NCBI GenBank assembly: GCA_020809705.1 | Contig: CP085827.1 | Location: 2,542,001-2,606,000 of the forward strand | Source of the DNA: Calonectria ilicicola | Lineage: Eukaryota > Ascomycota > Sordariomycetes > Hypocreales > Nectriaceae | DNA: 64,000 nucleotides | Reading direction: 5' to 3' | In this document: in pieces, positions 34,951 to 46,470 of the stretch | Layout: the number at the start of each line of letters is the position of its first letter | Numbering within the stretch: the stretch's first letter is position 1 | Translations under genes and position numbers: made by a program | Notes under the pieces: model-generated | The model's database searches: none | The model's input: only the letters and a program-made list of their open reading frames with translations | What the model was told of the DNA's origin: nothing

Positions 34951-36315
34951 TTATATTCCGAAAAAGTCAATAGAAGATGGGTCAACTGTCTTGCCTATTT
35001 GCTCGAGGGTTTGGGTTGAGTCTTCCAGGGCACCTTCTATCTTGAAAACCTCCGCACTTTTACTTGATGAGGATAAAGACCGAGTGGGTTCGTGTCTTCT
35101 CATGGTATCTTTTGTAGTCCCTTCAATTTCGTTCATTGGCATGGCTGACATTTCCATCTCAAATTGATCAAAAACAGCACTCATTGCTTGGTCCAGAACC
35201 TCGAAGTTCCCACCAGAGTTGGGCGTATTTGCGGTTACCGTGTTCAGAATTTCGTACCGCCTCTCGTTCCACAACGCACGCATCCGCGGTAAGACCTCCT
35301 CAAAGTAATTTCCTAAGTAGCAAGAGCGAGGGCTAGCTTGACCAGGAAATAGTATCTTCCACATGTTATACCATTGTCTTTCGATAGACCTCCCTCGACG
35401 ATTATCTTTTGAAAGCTCGCTTCGCATCTGAATCGAAATCCCACCAATCTGGGAATTTGGCTTGCATTTACATCCTATTTTAGGCTCAATATGAGGCAGA
35501 GATTCAGATGTAGGAAATGCCATTTCGCAGTGATGACTTGCTTCGGGTTTCATATGCTTTCTGTAAATGTGTTGCTTGACATCTTTTACTCGGCGAAGCT
35601 CGAACTTCAAACAATCTTGATGCTGTCCGGGATCTTGCTTGTAGAATGGACAAGCTAATAAGGCAGGCCTTTTGGCAATGCTTTTTTTGACACACGATTG
35701 GTATGCGGGAAGATTTATGCCTGAGTTGCTGCTTAATGATGTTTGGGAATGAGCCAGTCTGGGCCTTTCTTCTCCACTGAGGGATGCAAGACCTGTACTT
35801 GTAAGGGCGTTGTAGGATCCTAGAGACTCATCATTTGAAGATGATATCCCCATTTGAAGGTAGTTGTCAAAAATGGAGGCATAGTTAGAACTCTGTGCCA
35901 GGAGTGATATCTCAGGTTCGCTGATCGTCGTGTTACTGGGGAAGCTTCGAGCGGATGCTTCGTCTGTCGTAGACGCCTTCACAAAACCAAGCTGGGTGTC
36001 TAGGGATGGACAAGAAAAGTTAGTAGTGATTATTTACAAGAGACATCTGTGGAGTGATGTTCAAATCACATCAAGTGGCATCTAACCTCCTGAGGATAGA
36101 TTTGAAAGTGGCGAACTAGAACTGTGGCTGTATTCCGGAGACTCTCTGTATTCATTGCTTTGGTGTTGATCAAGTATATCTTGTAAAGAGTCCAGGTAGT
36201 CTGGTGCTGATTCTAAACCCAGAGTGCTGCAGCTACCTAGATAATGGATGGAGCTGTCTATGGCTATTGGATCGCTTCGGGTTGCAGTTGGGTTGATGGG
36301 AACGTCTTGAGCCAT
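34951..36315 (-). CDS. C2H2-like zinc-finger module protein (first of the cluster)
   Basis: Two exons (36087-36315, then 34951-35999) around an 87-nt intron with a GTTAGA donor give 425 aa in frame. The N-terminal half is Ser-rich and low-complexity. The central module reads LLACPFYKQDPGQHQDCLKF, DVKQHIYRKH and later QWYNMWKILFPG, the pattern of a large fungal family of C2H2-like proteins of unknown function. The second finger is degenerate: HHCEMAF stands where the sister gene has HCPICKIIF. The protein is probably nuclear or nucleic-acid binding (family-level guess). Its promoter lies in the spacer with the CTACGCAGCTGCGTAG palindromes, facing the sister gene at 37758. A HET-domain gene nearby carries the same module. 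Confidence 0.7.
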
Positions 36316-36524
36316 GGTTGAGGGCTTGTCGCTGTGACTCGACACAAGGGCAATAGGAGAGGAGATGATAAAAGTGTCAAAGAATGAGAGAAAAGCTCGG
36401 AAATCGGCAAATTTGCGATATTTCCGCACATTATTTTTGCTGTCGTGAGTATTCTATTCCGATACACAGTTCTGTGCTGGCATTGGTGGGTCAATCTACC
36501 ACGTGATTGGATGAGGTCAGACAA

Positions 36525-37594
36525 CTACGCAGCTGCGTAGACAGACAACCACCATGTGATGGCATTTACGCAGCTAACCGGTTGCGGAGGCCTGCTACTA
36601 CGCAGCTGCGTACATGGTGCGCGAACCATGCGAGCCATGCGAACCATGCCCTAAATCACGAGTAAATAATTTTGTATAGATCTACTATCGTGGTGTGTGC
36701 ACTCGTTTATTCATGTCTGGACAATGGAAAAACTTTAGGATTATGACACCAGATGAATCCATTTCGCTAGGGTGAAGATTCCAAGAGGGAGTAACGAAAT
36801 ATATACTGTGGTTTACAGGTACGAGGCAGTCTTGAGCATCACTCAGCCCTAGCATTCCCAACATCCCCAACATCCCGGAGGCCTATTTAGATTTTCAAAT
36901 GTGCAACCCAAACTTCTCCTCAAATTCTGCGACGCATCTCAATCCCTGCGCCCTCCGATCACTGATGACCTCTGACAGTTGTGAGGCCGCCAGAGGCACA
37001 GGCTGGGAAGGGTCCAGTAGCCAGCCTTTTAGGCGTTCGTCTCGTAAGTGTGGTGATGAACTTTTCAAGAATAACGGAGGCAGTGTTAGCATTGGTTGTT
37101 GCACTTTGGCTGCCCCAGCCTCACAAGGCTCTGGGGAAAAGTGTCGGGCTCACTCTTACCTACTACCACTCGCAAGCAATGAGGTTAGGCTACGGCTCAT
37201 TATGCCTAGGCGACCAGGGAAATGTAAATTTAACTTGAAAATCTGCCTCTCAGCCAGGGACCTTTTTTTACCACTACTTATACCCCCATGGCTGATGTCT
37301 TGGGGTGGTTGCATGTCACTACGCAGCGGCGTAGATTAGAACAATTGGCAGAACCGACCAACCAACAAGCATCAAGATGTCCAAATACGGCTACCGTACC
37401 AGAACAGCTACGCAGCTGCGTAGCTGCAAGGATCTGCGCAACAAAGAATTATACAAGTCTACGCAGCTGCGGACTGGAATCTCATAACGGGCCTTGCCGT
37501 CGAATCATGGTGTTTGTACATTTTGAATTCTTGCATGATGGATGGTATTGAAACGGGTGGTCATTCACCACACCACAAGTACGCAGTTGCGTAT
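36525..37594. repeat. Dispersed CTACGCAGCTGCGTAG palindromes in the divergent spacer
   Basis: Perfect or near-perfect copies lie at 36525-36540, 36598-36612, 37319-37334 (one change, AGCGGC) and 37408-37423. Weaker ones lie at 37459-37472 and 37579-37594, with a half-site at 36567-36575. All fall between the divergent finger-module genes. A triple 9-bp tandem repeat (GCGAACCAT, GCGAGCCAT, GCGAACCAT) is at 36621-36647. Short palindromes of this kind could be binding sites for a dimeric regulator or remnants of a very small repeat family. No protein-coding gene is supported in 36316-37757. Confidence 0.7.
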
Positions 37595-37757
37595 AAGAGT
37601 AGTCCGCAGTCAGGTCTGCCCCCGAGAACTATGCGGTTTTGATTCTTCGTCCAAGCAAGATCTTGAGTGCTGTGTTATGACCATAGCCCATACATCGGAG
37701 TCCAACGTGAATTTTCTCCATTTCTTTCCGATTCGCCTTGTGTCACTATCCACCGCC

Positions 37758-38846
37758 ATGGGTGACTGTTGTGTAACAACGCCATCACCAAACAAAGGTG
37801 ATTGTTTCAGTACTGTAGGTTTCACTTGCACAAGTGCCCAACATGCCTTTTTTTACTTTTTCTTCCTTTTTTGACATATCTCATGCATGAATGCCCACTA
37901 ACGAGGCTAATAGCAACCGAAAACAAACCATGCCAGGGTGAATACAGGTCAAAACCAGGGTCTTACTGAAGTTGCATCAGATCAATCGCTTCAGAAATCG
38001 GTAACCAACAAGAGACCCGGAGATGAGGGTTTAAAACCAAAAGGCGCCAAGAAACCCAAAGGAGCTCCAGAGAAGCCTCTACTTGCATGCCCCTTCCACA
38101 AGCATAACCCATTCTCAAACCAAAAATGTGGGCAGGCGACGATCAAGGAGAACACAGACATGCGGCGGCATTTGCAACGATATCATATGCAACCAGTGCA
38201 CTGTCCGATCTGCAAAATAATTTTTGGCTGTGCGGGTGATGACGATTCTATTCGGCTAAACGATGAACATGTTAAAGAACAAAATTGCAAGCCAACGGAC
38301 ACAGAGATCCCTGGCATTACTCCCGATAAGTGGGATGCTCTTCAGCGCTGTGAGAAAGGTCCCGGGTCCAAGGAACGCAGCTGGTTCGCGACATGGGACA
38401 TCCTCTTTCCCGATACGCCTCGACCAGCCACGCCCTACCTCACAATCAGTCATGTGGTTGAAGATGCGATTGTAAAGTTTCTTGACCAACTTCCTTCAGA
38501 AGAGATGCGCTCAACATACGACCCAGCTCTCAAAGCCTTCATGGCTTTTTTTCAGGGCCACTATGAGACGTCACCTGCGGGTGCTCCCGCGCCCACTGCA
38601 AGACATCCTTCAGGGTGCCCAGGAGAGGGGACCACCCCGCTACCACTACGGCCCCCCCAATTAGAACTAGAGCTGCCAATGCAAGCGGGAAATGAACTAC
38701 ATCTCGGTACAACCCTCACTCAAGGCTGGCCTTGCGAGGAATATCCAGTTTTAGCACCCCGCATTCCATTAGATGGCTCCTCATACTGCACTCCATCCGA
38801 CGATCTCAGCAACGTGTTTATGTCTTTAGTGGATTGGGAGCAATAG
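37758..38846 (+). CDS. C2H2-like zinc-finger module protein (second of the cluster)
   Basis: The long open exon (37914-38846) has no ATG before the finger. A short first exon at 37758-37814 (MGDCCVTTPSPN...) with a GTAGGT donor, CTAAC branch and TAATAG acceptor joins in frame to give 329 aa; this 5' end is tentative. The module reads LLACPFHKHNP, DMRRHLQRYHM, HCPICKIIF and HVKEQNC, then SWFATWDILFPD. It is thus a sister of the product at 34951-36315, with both fingers intact. A basic KPKGAKKPKG stretch before the first finger could be a nuclear localisation signal. The C-terminal 120 residues are Pro-rich and unlike the sister. Its function is unknown; the family is usually annotated only as a C2H2-type domain protein. 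Confidence 0.7.
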
Positions 38847-39145
38847 GTGTTGGATGATGGCACAGCATAAAACGGTTATGTATGGATCGCAACTTCACTG
38901 CCTAAATCACTTGGATAATAGGCGCTCTTGTTTTCTTTCTTTTTTCTACTCTATGTAATATGGGCGTATTTCACTACAGGCAATTGCGGTTTGTTTTTGT
39001 TTAGACGTTTTGTGCAGGATAGGTCACAAAAAAAGTGACAATATCCCTTTGCAAATTATTTAGTTTGCCCAAAAGAATGGATGTTTGGGTCCAAATTTCA
39101 CTTAATTGTTCTAAAAAAAAATATTATTCTGTGACATATTTGCTA

Positions 39146-41281
39146 TCATTCACGAACACTGATCTTAAACCGTATTCTCAATAGCTGATCAACCATCCGA
39201 TCCATTACCTTCAGACCAAGCATTCGCAGATCTTTCTCCGTCATAGCAATTATATTAGCCACAAAATTTACCGATCCCATTGCCTGGAACAAAACCCTTT
39301 GGCCCATTGTGAACCAAAATTCTGACATCGAAAGCACTAGGCCACTAATCCTTTCTTGCAAGTTGAAGTTTGCTGGTGGCTCCATACCATCAAAGATAAT
39401 GTTCCAAACCACTCGCCATTGCACTTCCTTCGGCTGCGACGGGTCAGGGCGCCGAGAAAGTTGTCTTATTTGAGTGTTCGATAGCCCTTCAATCTGTGGA
39501 AATGTTGCTGCATTGCAAAATCTTTTCTTGATGTGTTCATCGCGAAGGCTAGCCAGATCAAAGGTATGGAGGCAGATCGGGCAATGATACGGCCTTCGAT
39601 GCTCCGATATCAAGTGTTTGCGAAGGTGCCTAATGTTTGAGAAGCGTCCCTGTTTCATGCATCGCCAATACCGACGAGGGTTTTGAAGTTGGAAAGGACA
39701 GAAGAAGCTATCCGTAATGTTTTGCGATGCGCTAGCCATGAACTCACTTCTAGGATTATCGACTTCAATACCTCCGCCATCGTGCGTCATTCTGAGCTTC
39801 TTTCTTGGCTGCGAGGATGCTTCTTCCACACCCTGTAAGTCATAGGCATATGCTCCATTTAATGTATACCATTTCGAAAAGCATTGAAGTCCTTGGTCTG
39901 CAAGGAGCTCAATGTCGTTTTCTGGTATCTTCTCAGAAGGGAATCCTCGCTGTGAACACGTGGTTCCATTGCTCAGTGGTTCTATCCTTCCAAATGTAGT
40001 AGAGTTTAGGCAAATTCTACTTTCAGATGTGCGATGCTTGCTATAATCGGACTCTGTTCCACCCAAGCTCAGATCAGTAGATAAATCGGCCTCAGAAGCC
40101 TTTCTCTTCTTCCGGCTAACTTGCATTTGAGTATTCAAGACATGTGAAAGTTGCGGGAAAGTCGCACTGCATGTTTTCTCACCGATGTCCCGATTGACGC
40201 ATATTTGTTTCTGGACGCCACTCGGCAAGCAGCCCAGACTGATCAATTGTTTGGTAGATCGAAAATAATGATCTTGACATTTTTTTAGAGGAATCCCTAT
40301 TGCACTGCTTATACCATTTCGATGGCGTCTAAAGAGGCAAAGAAGCAGATCTGAACTGGTAGGGTGTGGATGAAAGATATCATCGACGAGAATTCCAGTG
40401 GAACTTATCTGAATATTTCCTCGCATTTCCGAGGGCCAGCACACTTTGTCATTTCTAAAATGAGAAAACTCGGATGGGGAGTGAGCAAGTAAACCTCTAT
40501 GGCGTTGGCCATCTTTTGGTAGCCATAACAGTACCGTTGCATCCTCGGTCTGTTTTAAAATGTGTTCCTGAAGCCTCAAAAACGCTTCGTGCTTTTCTCC
40601 GTAGGAAATAGGCATCTTCACTTTGAGGATGCCGAGAAGAGCATATGCTGCATCCTCTGGTTTATCAGTCGAGAGGCAAGCCGCCCAGGATATTCTCCTC
40701 CCAATAGTGAAATCAGAAAGACACTGAGAATTCTCAAGAACCTCCTTATCGATGCAAAGAATTCGAGAAAGAGATCCGATAAGTGAACTTTTAGTTCCTA
40801 TCTTAGTCCAATTTTTATCATAGAAAAAGATTGTACAAGGTGCGATCAGTTCCTGCAGTACCCAAACTCTGTTGCGCCACTTGCTCTGCTCAATGCATTG
40901 TCCTGGTTCTGGGGAAAGTTCCGCATGAGTGTCAGAATCATCCAAATAGGCAAGACAAACTTCAGAGTCTTGATAAATGTTAAACATGGAGTTGATAGCT
41001 TCGGAAAGCTCTGTTTTTGAGGACCACTCAACACAGAGCGAGTCAGTCCAGAGATTCTTGACACCCAAGGCTAGCGCTTTTGCACAAGCGCCCAGTATTT
41101 TGTCAGAGCTGGCACATTTCTTTAATTTTTCAGCATTGTCTGGGCAGCTGAGGTAGGGTTTGAGGTCATCTAGGGTCGTTTCTTGACTGGCCCAACAGTG
41201 AGACAGCACAGCGTACTTGGGGGCTGCCAGAGGGCCAGGGTATTGCTGTAGTTGATGTGTCTCCACATTCAGTAGCCACAT
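39146..41281 (-). CDS. HET-domain protein fused to a C2H2-like finger module
   Basis: Single exon of 711 aa from the ATG that begins MWLLNVETHQLQ, the normal HET start; an upstream in-frame codon exists but lacks similarity. Residues 1-260 are a HET (heterokaryon incompatibility) domain: PKYAVLSHCW, then WTDSLCVEWSSKTELSEAIN and WRNRVWVLQELIAP. The usual IDTCCID is changed to TDSLCVE. From residue 526 to the end the protein switches to the finger module shared with both nearby genes: FCPFQLQNPRRYWRC, HLRKHLISEHRRPYHCPIC, RDEHIKKRFC and WRVVWNIIFDG. HET proteins trigger cell death after non-self recognition. The fused finger may be a sensing or docking module (inference). Confidence 0.8.
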   Translation of the reverse strand: MWLLNVETHQLQQYPGPLAAPKYAVLSHCWASQETTLDDLKPYLSCPDNAEKLKKCASSDKILGACAKALALGVKNLWTDSLCVEWSSKTELSEAINSMFNIYQDSEVCLAYLDDSDTHAELSPEPGQCIEQSKWRNRVWVLQELIAPCTIFFYDKNWTKIGTKSSLIGSLSRILCIDKEVLENSQCLSDFTIGRRISWAACLSTDKPEDAAYALLGILKVKMPISYGEKHEAFLRLQEHILKQTEDATVLLWLPKDGQRHRGLLAHSPSEFSHFRNDKVCWPSEMRGNIQISSTGILVDDIFHPHPTSSDLLLCLFRRHRNGISSAIGIPLKKCQDHYFRSTKQLISLGCLPSGVQKQICVNRDIGEKTCSATFPQLSHVLNTQMQVSRKKRKASEADLSTDLSLGGTESDYSKHRTSESRICLNSTTFGRIEPLSNGTTCSQRGFPSEKIPENDIELLADQGLQCFSKWYTLNGAYAYDLQGVEEASSQPRKKLRMTHDGGGIEVDNPRSEFMASASQNITDSFFCPFQLQNPRRYWRCMKQGRFSNIRHLRKHLISEHRRPYHCPICLHTFDLASLRDEHIKKRFCNAATFPQIEGLSNTQIRQLSRRPDPSQPKEVQWRVVWNIIFDGMEPPANFNLQERISGLVLSMSEFWFTMGQRVLFQAMGSVNFVANIIAMTEKDLRMLGLKVMDRMVDQLLRIRFKISVRE

Positions 41282-42195
41282 TTTTGTGTGAAAATTAAGA
41301 GTTAAAAATGTGTCCCGCGCGACTTTTATTGGCAGGCTTTTCAACACAAAATCGTAGAGAACGAGCCCATATCCAAACTAAAGCCAAGGAAGCTGTCTTT
41401 TGACCAAATTTGCGAGCACTAATGTGCCGCACGGATGTGCAGCGGTTGCCTTACCGTTGCAGGCTGGGCGGGTTTCAAGGATAGCGGCGCACTGCTATTT
41501 TAGTCCTTGCACACCTCGAACAACCACAAACCCTGTTTGATTCAAGGGGGTGTGGCCTCCCTTCTTCTTCTACGCAACTGCCGATATCAGGTGCTGAATA
41601 AAGGGATGGCGACACCACCAGAGACACAAACGGAGCCCACAAGCCATTTACTGGCTAAGCGTGCGGCAAATTTGGTTGCCTTGCCAGGATTAAGTGAGAT
41701 ATCAGCTAACCTGAGACAGCTACCTTGGTAATCTAGCGGTGGCTGCAGACGTAAAATCAGGGCCTCAATATTCGGCAGATGCCCAGCGGGTTTGATAGCA
41801 AGACCAATCTACCATCTTGTTACCATTTTGATTGGTGGCTAGAATTAGCTCCTTATTCAGACATCACGAGGCCACGGGATTGGGCTTGAGCGTTTTCTGG
41901 TAGTCCACTGAAGAACCATGCTTGAAAACAGATCCGGCTTCCATCGGGCACCAACGCCACTAACCAACAATTACAAGGCGAGTTATATTTCATATTTTAT
42001 CATCTAGCACGCGATTTATTATACAAGAACCGGTTTTCACTGCCTCGGGTTCAAGTGTCGAAAATATCACGGCATTAAATGCTCAAGGGCTGCTGATTGC
42101 ATTCATGCAAGCCACGTTGGCACCCCAAAAAAAATGATATGATGACCAAATATATGGGTGACGAGTAGGAATAAACATCTAGATGAAGGGTGGTT
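41282..42195. other. Spacer, no supported gene
   Basis: About 900 nt upstream of the HET-finger gene; it must contain its promoter. No other feature is convincing. Confidence 0.4.
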
Positions 42196-42868
42196 TCACC
42201 AAGCTAAACTCAGAGAGGGAAACCCAAAGCCGCCAGATCCGCCATTGATGTAGCGAAGCTCCGTGTCTCCGTAAATGAAGAACTTGATGACGAAGAGTGC
42301 GCCGATGCCTACTTGTCTGATGTTGGGGGCCACTTAAGGACTATTGGGCCAGCAAAGGGCCTTTTTTTTCTCAACATACCGTCAAGTCCAAGCCAGAAAA
42401 GGATGACTACGCATTCAAACCAGTAACTACCGGATAGCTTCAAATAAATCACAGACGTTTGAAAGTCGGATTTCAGTACTGGCAGCAGGAGCCCAAAGCC
42501 CTTTCTTGGTTCCGCCCTGCGATAAGATCTAACAGAATTTTGGTAAACACGACAGCAGGAATTTTGAGACTCATTGCATCAAATATGCGAAGCTGGCACA
42601 GATCATACCAAAACCGGATCCGTGAATGTTCAACGGCTATTATGTCTCGTATTATGCCGATCTAAGATCCAGGGCTGCCTAAAACTATAAGGTTTTATAT
42701 GACGGTGACATTTACATAGATAGAACATACTTGTAACCAGTTGGGGTAAAGTGTCCCCAATATTCCCCTGGGTATGTGTAGACAAGTTATTATTATGGCG
42801 TCATCGCGCGTATGGACGGTATGGTTAACGTCAATGGCACTGCAACGACCAATTGGAAAAATAATTTA
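42196..42868 (-). pseudogene. 5'-truncated, frameshifted membrane-protein gene fragment
   Basis: Minus-strand exons can be followed from an open frame near 42868 with no ATG through 42731 (HIPRGILGTLYPNWLQ), then 42661 downward (IGIIRDIIAVEHSRIRFWYD... and VFTKILLDLIAG). A +1 frame break lies around 42500-42520. The rest reads GFGLLLPVLKSDF, SYWFECVVILFWLGLD and, after a 71-nt intron (42309-42379), GALFVIKFFIYGDTELRY to the end FGFPSLSLAW. GTATGT donors and TAG acceptors support two of the introns. At least three hydrophobic segments point to an integral membrane protein that I do not recognise. The missing N-terminus and frame break make it a relic. Confidence 0.5.
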
Positions 42869-43182
42869 AATTTTTAACATTATTTATCGCCATTATCCTT
42901 CGCTTATTAAAAAGAAACCTACAAATGAACTTCAAAGCTCATATTGAATTAGCAACGTAGTGATAGACTCCCATTAGTGTTTGTATTTCTAAATTTCTTC
43001 GCCCGAGGTGTATTGGTAGCCTTTTGCAGCACCATAAAAATTCAACGACCGATTTCCTGCTCCTTATTCTCAATGTTATCCGTCGGAATTCAAAATTCAT
43101 AACGTCATCGCCTGGTGGTATGTAACCTGGCATCTTAGAATGGCGCGATCATATTCAGAATATGCAGTCAGTACCTGAGTGA

Positions 43183-44250
43183 CTACAAGATTTGTGCGTT
43201 TCTTCTGGGCACAAGGACTCCCACATTCCCGACAGATTCACCGTGATCACCAACCAAGTCTGGGGCATACCAGCGAGACTCGCCGAATACTTGATCGGAA
43301 AGTTCAGCCAACATGGTGACAAAGTGCAGTGCGGTATCACATTCTGCATCATTCATTCTTGATGGAGTTGTCATCTTGATTTGTACATATTTTTCATCAA
43401 AGTCATAAAATGTCTTTTGAATGACTCTATTCTGTTCTGAGAATGATGGTTCGTGGTGCTTGCGGTCACCACGATCGACCAGCCAGACAACGACGTCAAC
43501 ATGATAGATCTGTGTCCTGACCAAAATGGTGGACACCATGCCACGCGGAGTTTGTTCGCGCAGAAGCTTGTGGAGACTGTCAGGCCACTCACGATTCCAA
43601 CTGGGATCGAACTCGACGACCAAGTTCTTCACAGCCTTGTAACGCATTTTTAGTTCGGAGGGGAAATTGTAAAAATCGTTTATCCAATCTTCGCGCAACT
43701 GTAGTTGCTCCGTCCATTTCACCATCATTTCTGGGCTCAATTTGAAAGCGTCTTGGTATGGGTGCACTAAATACGGAACCCTCCAAGCACTGGTATTTTG
43801 ACGCGGCAGAGCTCGAATTGGCATGGGAAGTGTGAAATCTGATTCCGAAGTCTTTCCAGTTAGATAGTCTCTTGCAAAATCCGACCGACGATGTTCTTGG
43901 ATCAGATTTTGCGCCTCTCCACCACTTCCAGTCATGTTAAAACAGCTCATGATAGTATCACGAGATTCCCAACATGCTGCCCAGAGGCCAGCATCCCATT
44001 GGTAAGCAGACCGATTTACCATCCAAGGGTGATTGCATTCTGTAACTGCAACAATGTGGTATCGTTCATTATTCGCTCCTATTGATGGAAGGACAACACG
44101 AGGTTGGGATGATGTCGGATAGACATCAATAGCTGAGATGTTGTGTATACCAACGGTGTTGGGATCCCGTGGACGGATTGCAGCTTTCCATATGAGGTGG
44201 CGTATTTCATATGGGAGGCTGGAAAATTGACAGAATGTTGTGCAGGACAT
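43183..44250 (-). CDS. 2EXR-domain protein (first paralogue)
   Basis: Single exon, 355 aa. The N-terminal block FSSLPYEIRHLIWKAAIRPR is the 2EXR motif, an F-box-like start common in large fungal paralogue families. The remainder shares many positions with the gene at 51379: RSAYQWDAGLWAACWESRDT, VEFDPSWNREWPDSL, DRG and YDFDEKYVQIK. No signal peptide or membrane segment is seen. The biochemical role of 2EXR proteins is unknown; they are abundant in fast-evolving genome regions. No gene is supported in the short stretch 42869-43182. Confidence 0.75.
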   Translation of the reverse strand: MSCTTFCQFSSLPYEIRHLIWKAAIRPRDPNTVGIHNISAIDVYPTSSQPRVVLPSIGANNERYHIVAVTECNHPWMVNRSAYQWDAGLWAACWESRDTIMSCFNMTGSGGEAQNLIQEHRRSDFARDYLTGKTSESDFTLPMPIRALPRQNTSAWRVPYLVHPYQDAFKLSPEMMVKWTEQLQLREDWINDFYNFPSELKMRYKAVKNLVVEFDPSWNREWPDSLHKLLREQTPRGMVSTILVRTQIYHVDVVVWLVDRGDRKHHEPSFSEQNRVIQKTFYDFDEKYVQIKMTTPSRMNDAECDTALHFVTMLAELSDQVFGESRWYAPDLVGDHGESVGNVGVLVPRRNAQIL

Positions 44251-46470
44251 GGTGAAAGATATTGAAGTGGAGATCAGCTGGGGAAATCGAAGAAAAACTT
44301 CAACAAGGCAAGTTGAAACAAAGACGGCGATTGCGGTGCAATCACCATTTTACTGGTTTGCTCCATCACCTTGATGAATATGCTTGAGCGACCTGGATGG
44401 ATGGGCGGCAAGATTTTGGTGAGTTGACCAAGTACCGTGAGGGTCAACATGCAAGCTATCACCATCACTATTGCCGTAAAATACAGGGAATAATACAAAT
44501 AAAATAAAGAATTTCTTCTATTATTCTATCACAAAGTTTAAATCCGCGGCCATCAAATATTTCTTAGCAACCGACGAATACCATACTGGAATAATATTCC
44601 AGTACTAAAATAGCACATTTTCGGTTACTTTTGCCCCACATACACCAGCACATGGTCACTAACTAGCTCCCGATGCTCTTGCCTTTCGGAGATGCATCGT
44701 TCGTGCTTAAGAAGTCAATCCGCATTTGCGTTCGCATCTGCATTATGATGGCAGTGCATTTAAAGTCATCAAGGTCATAGTAGTCAAACGCACGGGCGCA
44801 ATTCCCTTCATATTGCGGGCGTGGTTAACATGAACCACCCATTTAGTGCCGATTCATGATATGCCCGGGTATCGAGCCGTAGTAAATGGCCGTAAAGTTC
44901 TCACAGTTCGACTTCGCCGCCTACTGCGAGGACTGCGACAGCCCCCACACAACCTAGAGGCCAGAACAGCTGGTGCCGCGCGGCTTTGGCAGCTACTGAA
45001 TGTCTGCTGCCTACTTATGTATGTACCCCATACTTTTAAGAAGAAAAAATGGTAATGCCTTTTTTGAGGCGTTTTTTTTTTTTTTTTTCGCATCACGGCT
45101 TCATAGCCTTTTTAGTAAAGACGGACAAATGGGCCGTTTGTGGTAAGCGTCCATCGCGCCATACGAAATCACGCGCTCGCACCATGGCAGAGTGTAGTGT
45201 AGCCCTTACAAATTTGAAATTGAGGGGGAAAGCGACTTGCCATGCACTGCGACATAAAAGATTTTGGCCCGGCACTATTGCTGCCGACGAAATGACTGTT
45301 CAGTGGCAGTGCTCGAGGCCACAAAAAGCATAAACATGTTTCTGGCCCCAAGCCCCCGCTCATACGAAAAATAAGCAGCCAAAACGCGACATGGTTGGCA
45401 GTAATTGTGCATGCTCGGTTCAGCGGCAAAAGCCCTGTCCTAAGACACGGTACGGTGCGGCCTGTCATCTCTCGCGCACCCAGCGTTGTGGCACGCTCCA
45501 TCAAGCTAGCACCAAGAGTCAAGCACGTGAAGACACTGCAAAGTCAAGCGAATCAATCCATTACACTCTTCAGGCTCGCTAAACCAGCCAAAGCAGAAAC
45601 TACTTTACGCTTCATTTTATCCCTATTCTTGGAATTGCTTTTCCCCAGATTGCATCACTCGAAAATGGCCGGCGTAGCACTAGCAGTAGCAGATGCCTTG
45701 TGGCTGAAGTTGTCGCTGCAATCATTGGTGACCCGGGGGCGCCCTGTTGGTGCCCTGTTTCTCAGCCGATGGCTAGCGAGCGGGTCAGGGAAACAGAAGT
45801 CCCACCAGTTGGGTTGGTCGCCGAGTACAATGCTGTCACTGTGATATTTCAGTCAGAATTTGAAGGGATGGCCCCCCAAAGTACTTGCATCCAGCAAGAC
45901 AGTATCAGACTTCCAAGACAAACAAACTAGCCAGTCCCAAACCATGCTTCAAAAACAGTGCCCGCCGTGTTTCGGGGCTGTGCCAGTTGATCCCCTTTGA
46001 AATCCAGCACCGCCAGCGCTTCAAATCCCCCAGCCGACAGGTCAGCTCGTAGAGATCATCCCAAATTGCGCTAGTCAGATAGCGCCGTGGCCTGCAAGCC
46101 TGGAACATTCCTTTTTCTGTCTGTGGACGGAGAGAGACCCTGAGCAGGACATGTGGCTGAGACCTCCTGGTCAGGAGGTTCCAAGTTGGGCCTTTGCGAA
46201 AATTCTCCCTCAGCCTTAAGCAGCATGGTCCGCCGCCCTGCACTGCGCTGTCCCTTGCAGCATGAGAGCCATCTCTGGTCCGTTTCCAAAACAAAAACCA
46301 CTGTATCCCGCGTTTCCTATCTGGAAAAACAAGAATACTATCAATCTCGTTGATGAAGCCGCTTACTAAATTTTAATTGTTTCCCCCTTCTTGGCATCTG
46401 ACTATTCATCCCGCATCCTATTCCTCCACTCCAATCTAGCTATACTCTTGGCGATCGCCCTGCAGCCGCC
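44251..46470. other. Spacer without a supported gene
   Basis: 2.2 kb, AT-rich on the left and more GC-rich from 44850. A 17-nt T-run lies near 45073. An ATG at 45665 opens a 59-aa Ala/Leu-rich frame (MAGVALAVADALW) without family features. The right end must hold the promoter of the HET-like gene. Confidence 0.35.

Noticed and set aside
34699..35019. 106-aa plus-strand frame overlapping the finger gene end
   Set aside because: Antisense to a supported exon at its end and without recognisable features.
44854..45900. Several GC-rich overlapping frames that might be a gene before the HET-like gene
   Set aside because: No consistent frame with splice sites and no domain; the frames conflict on both strands.
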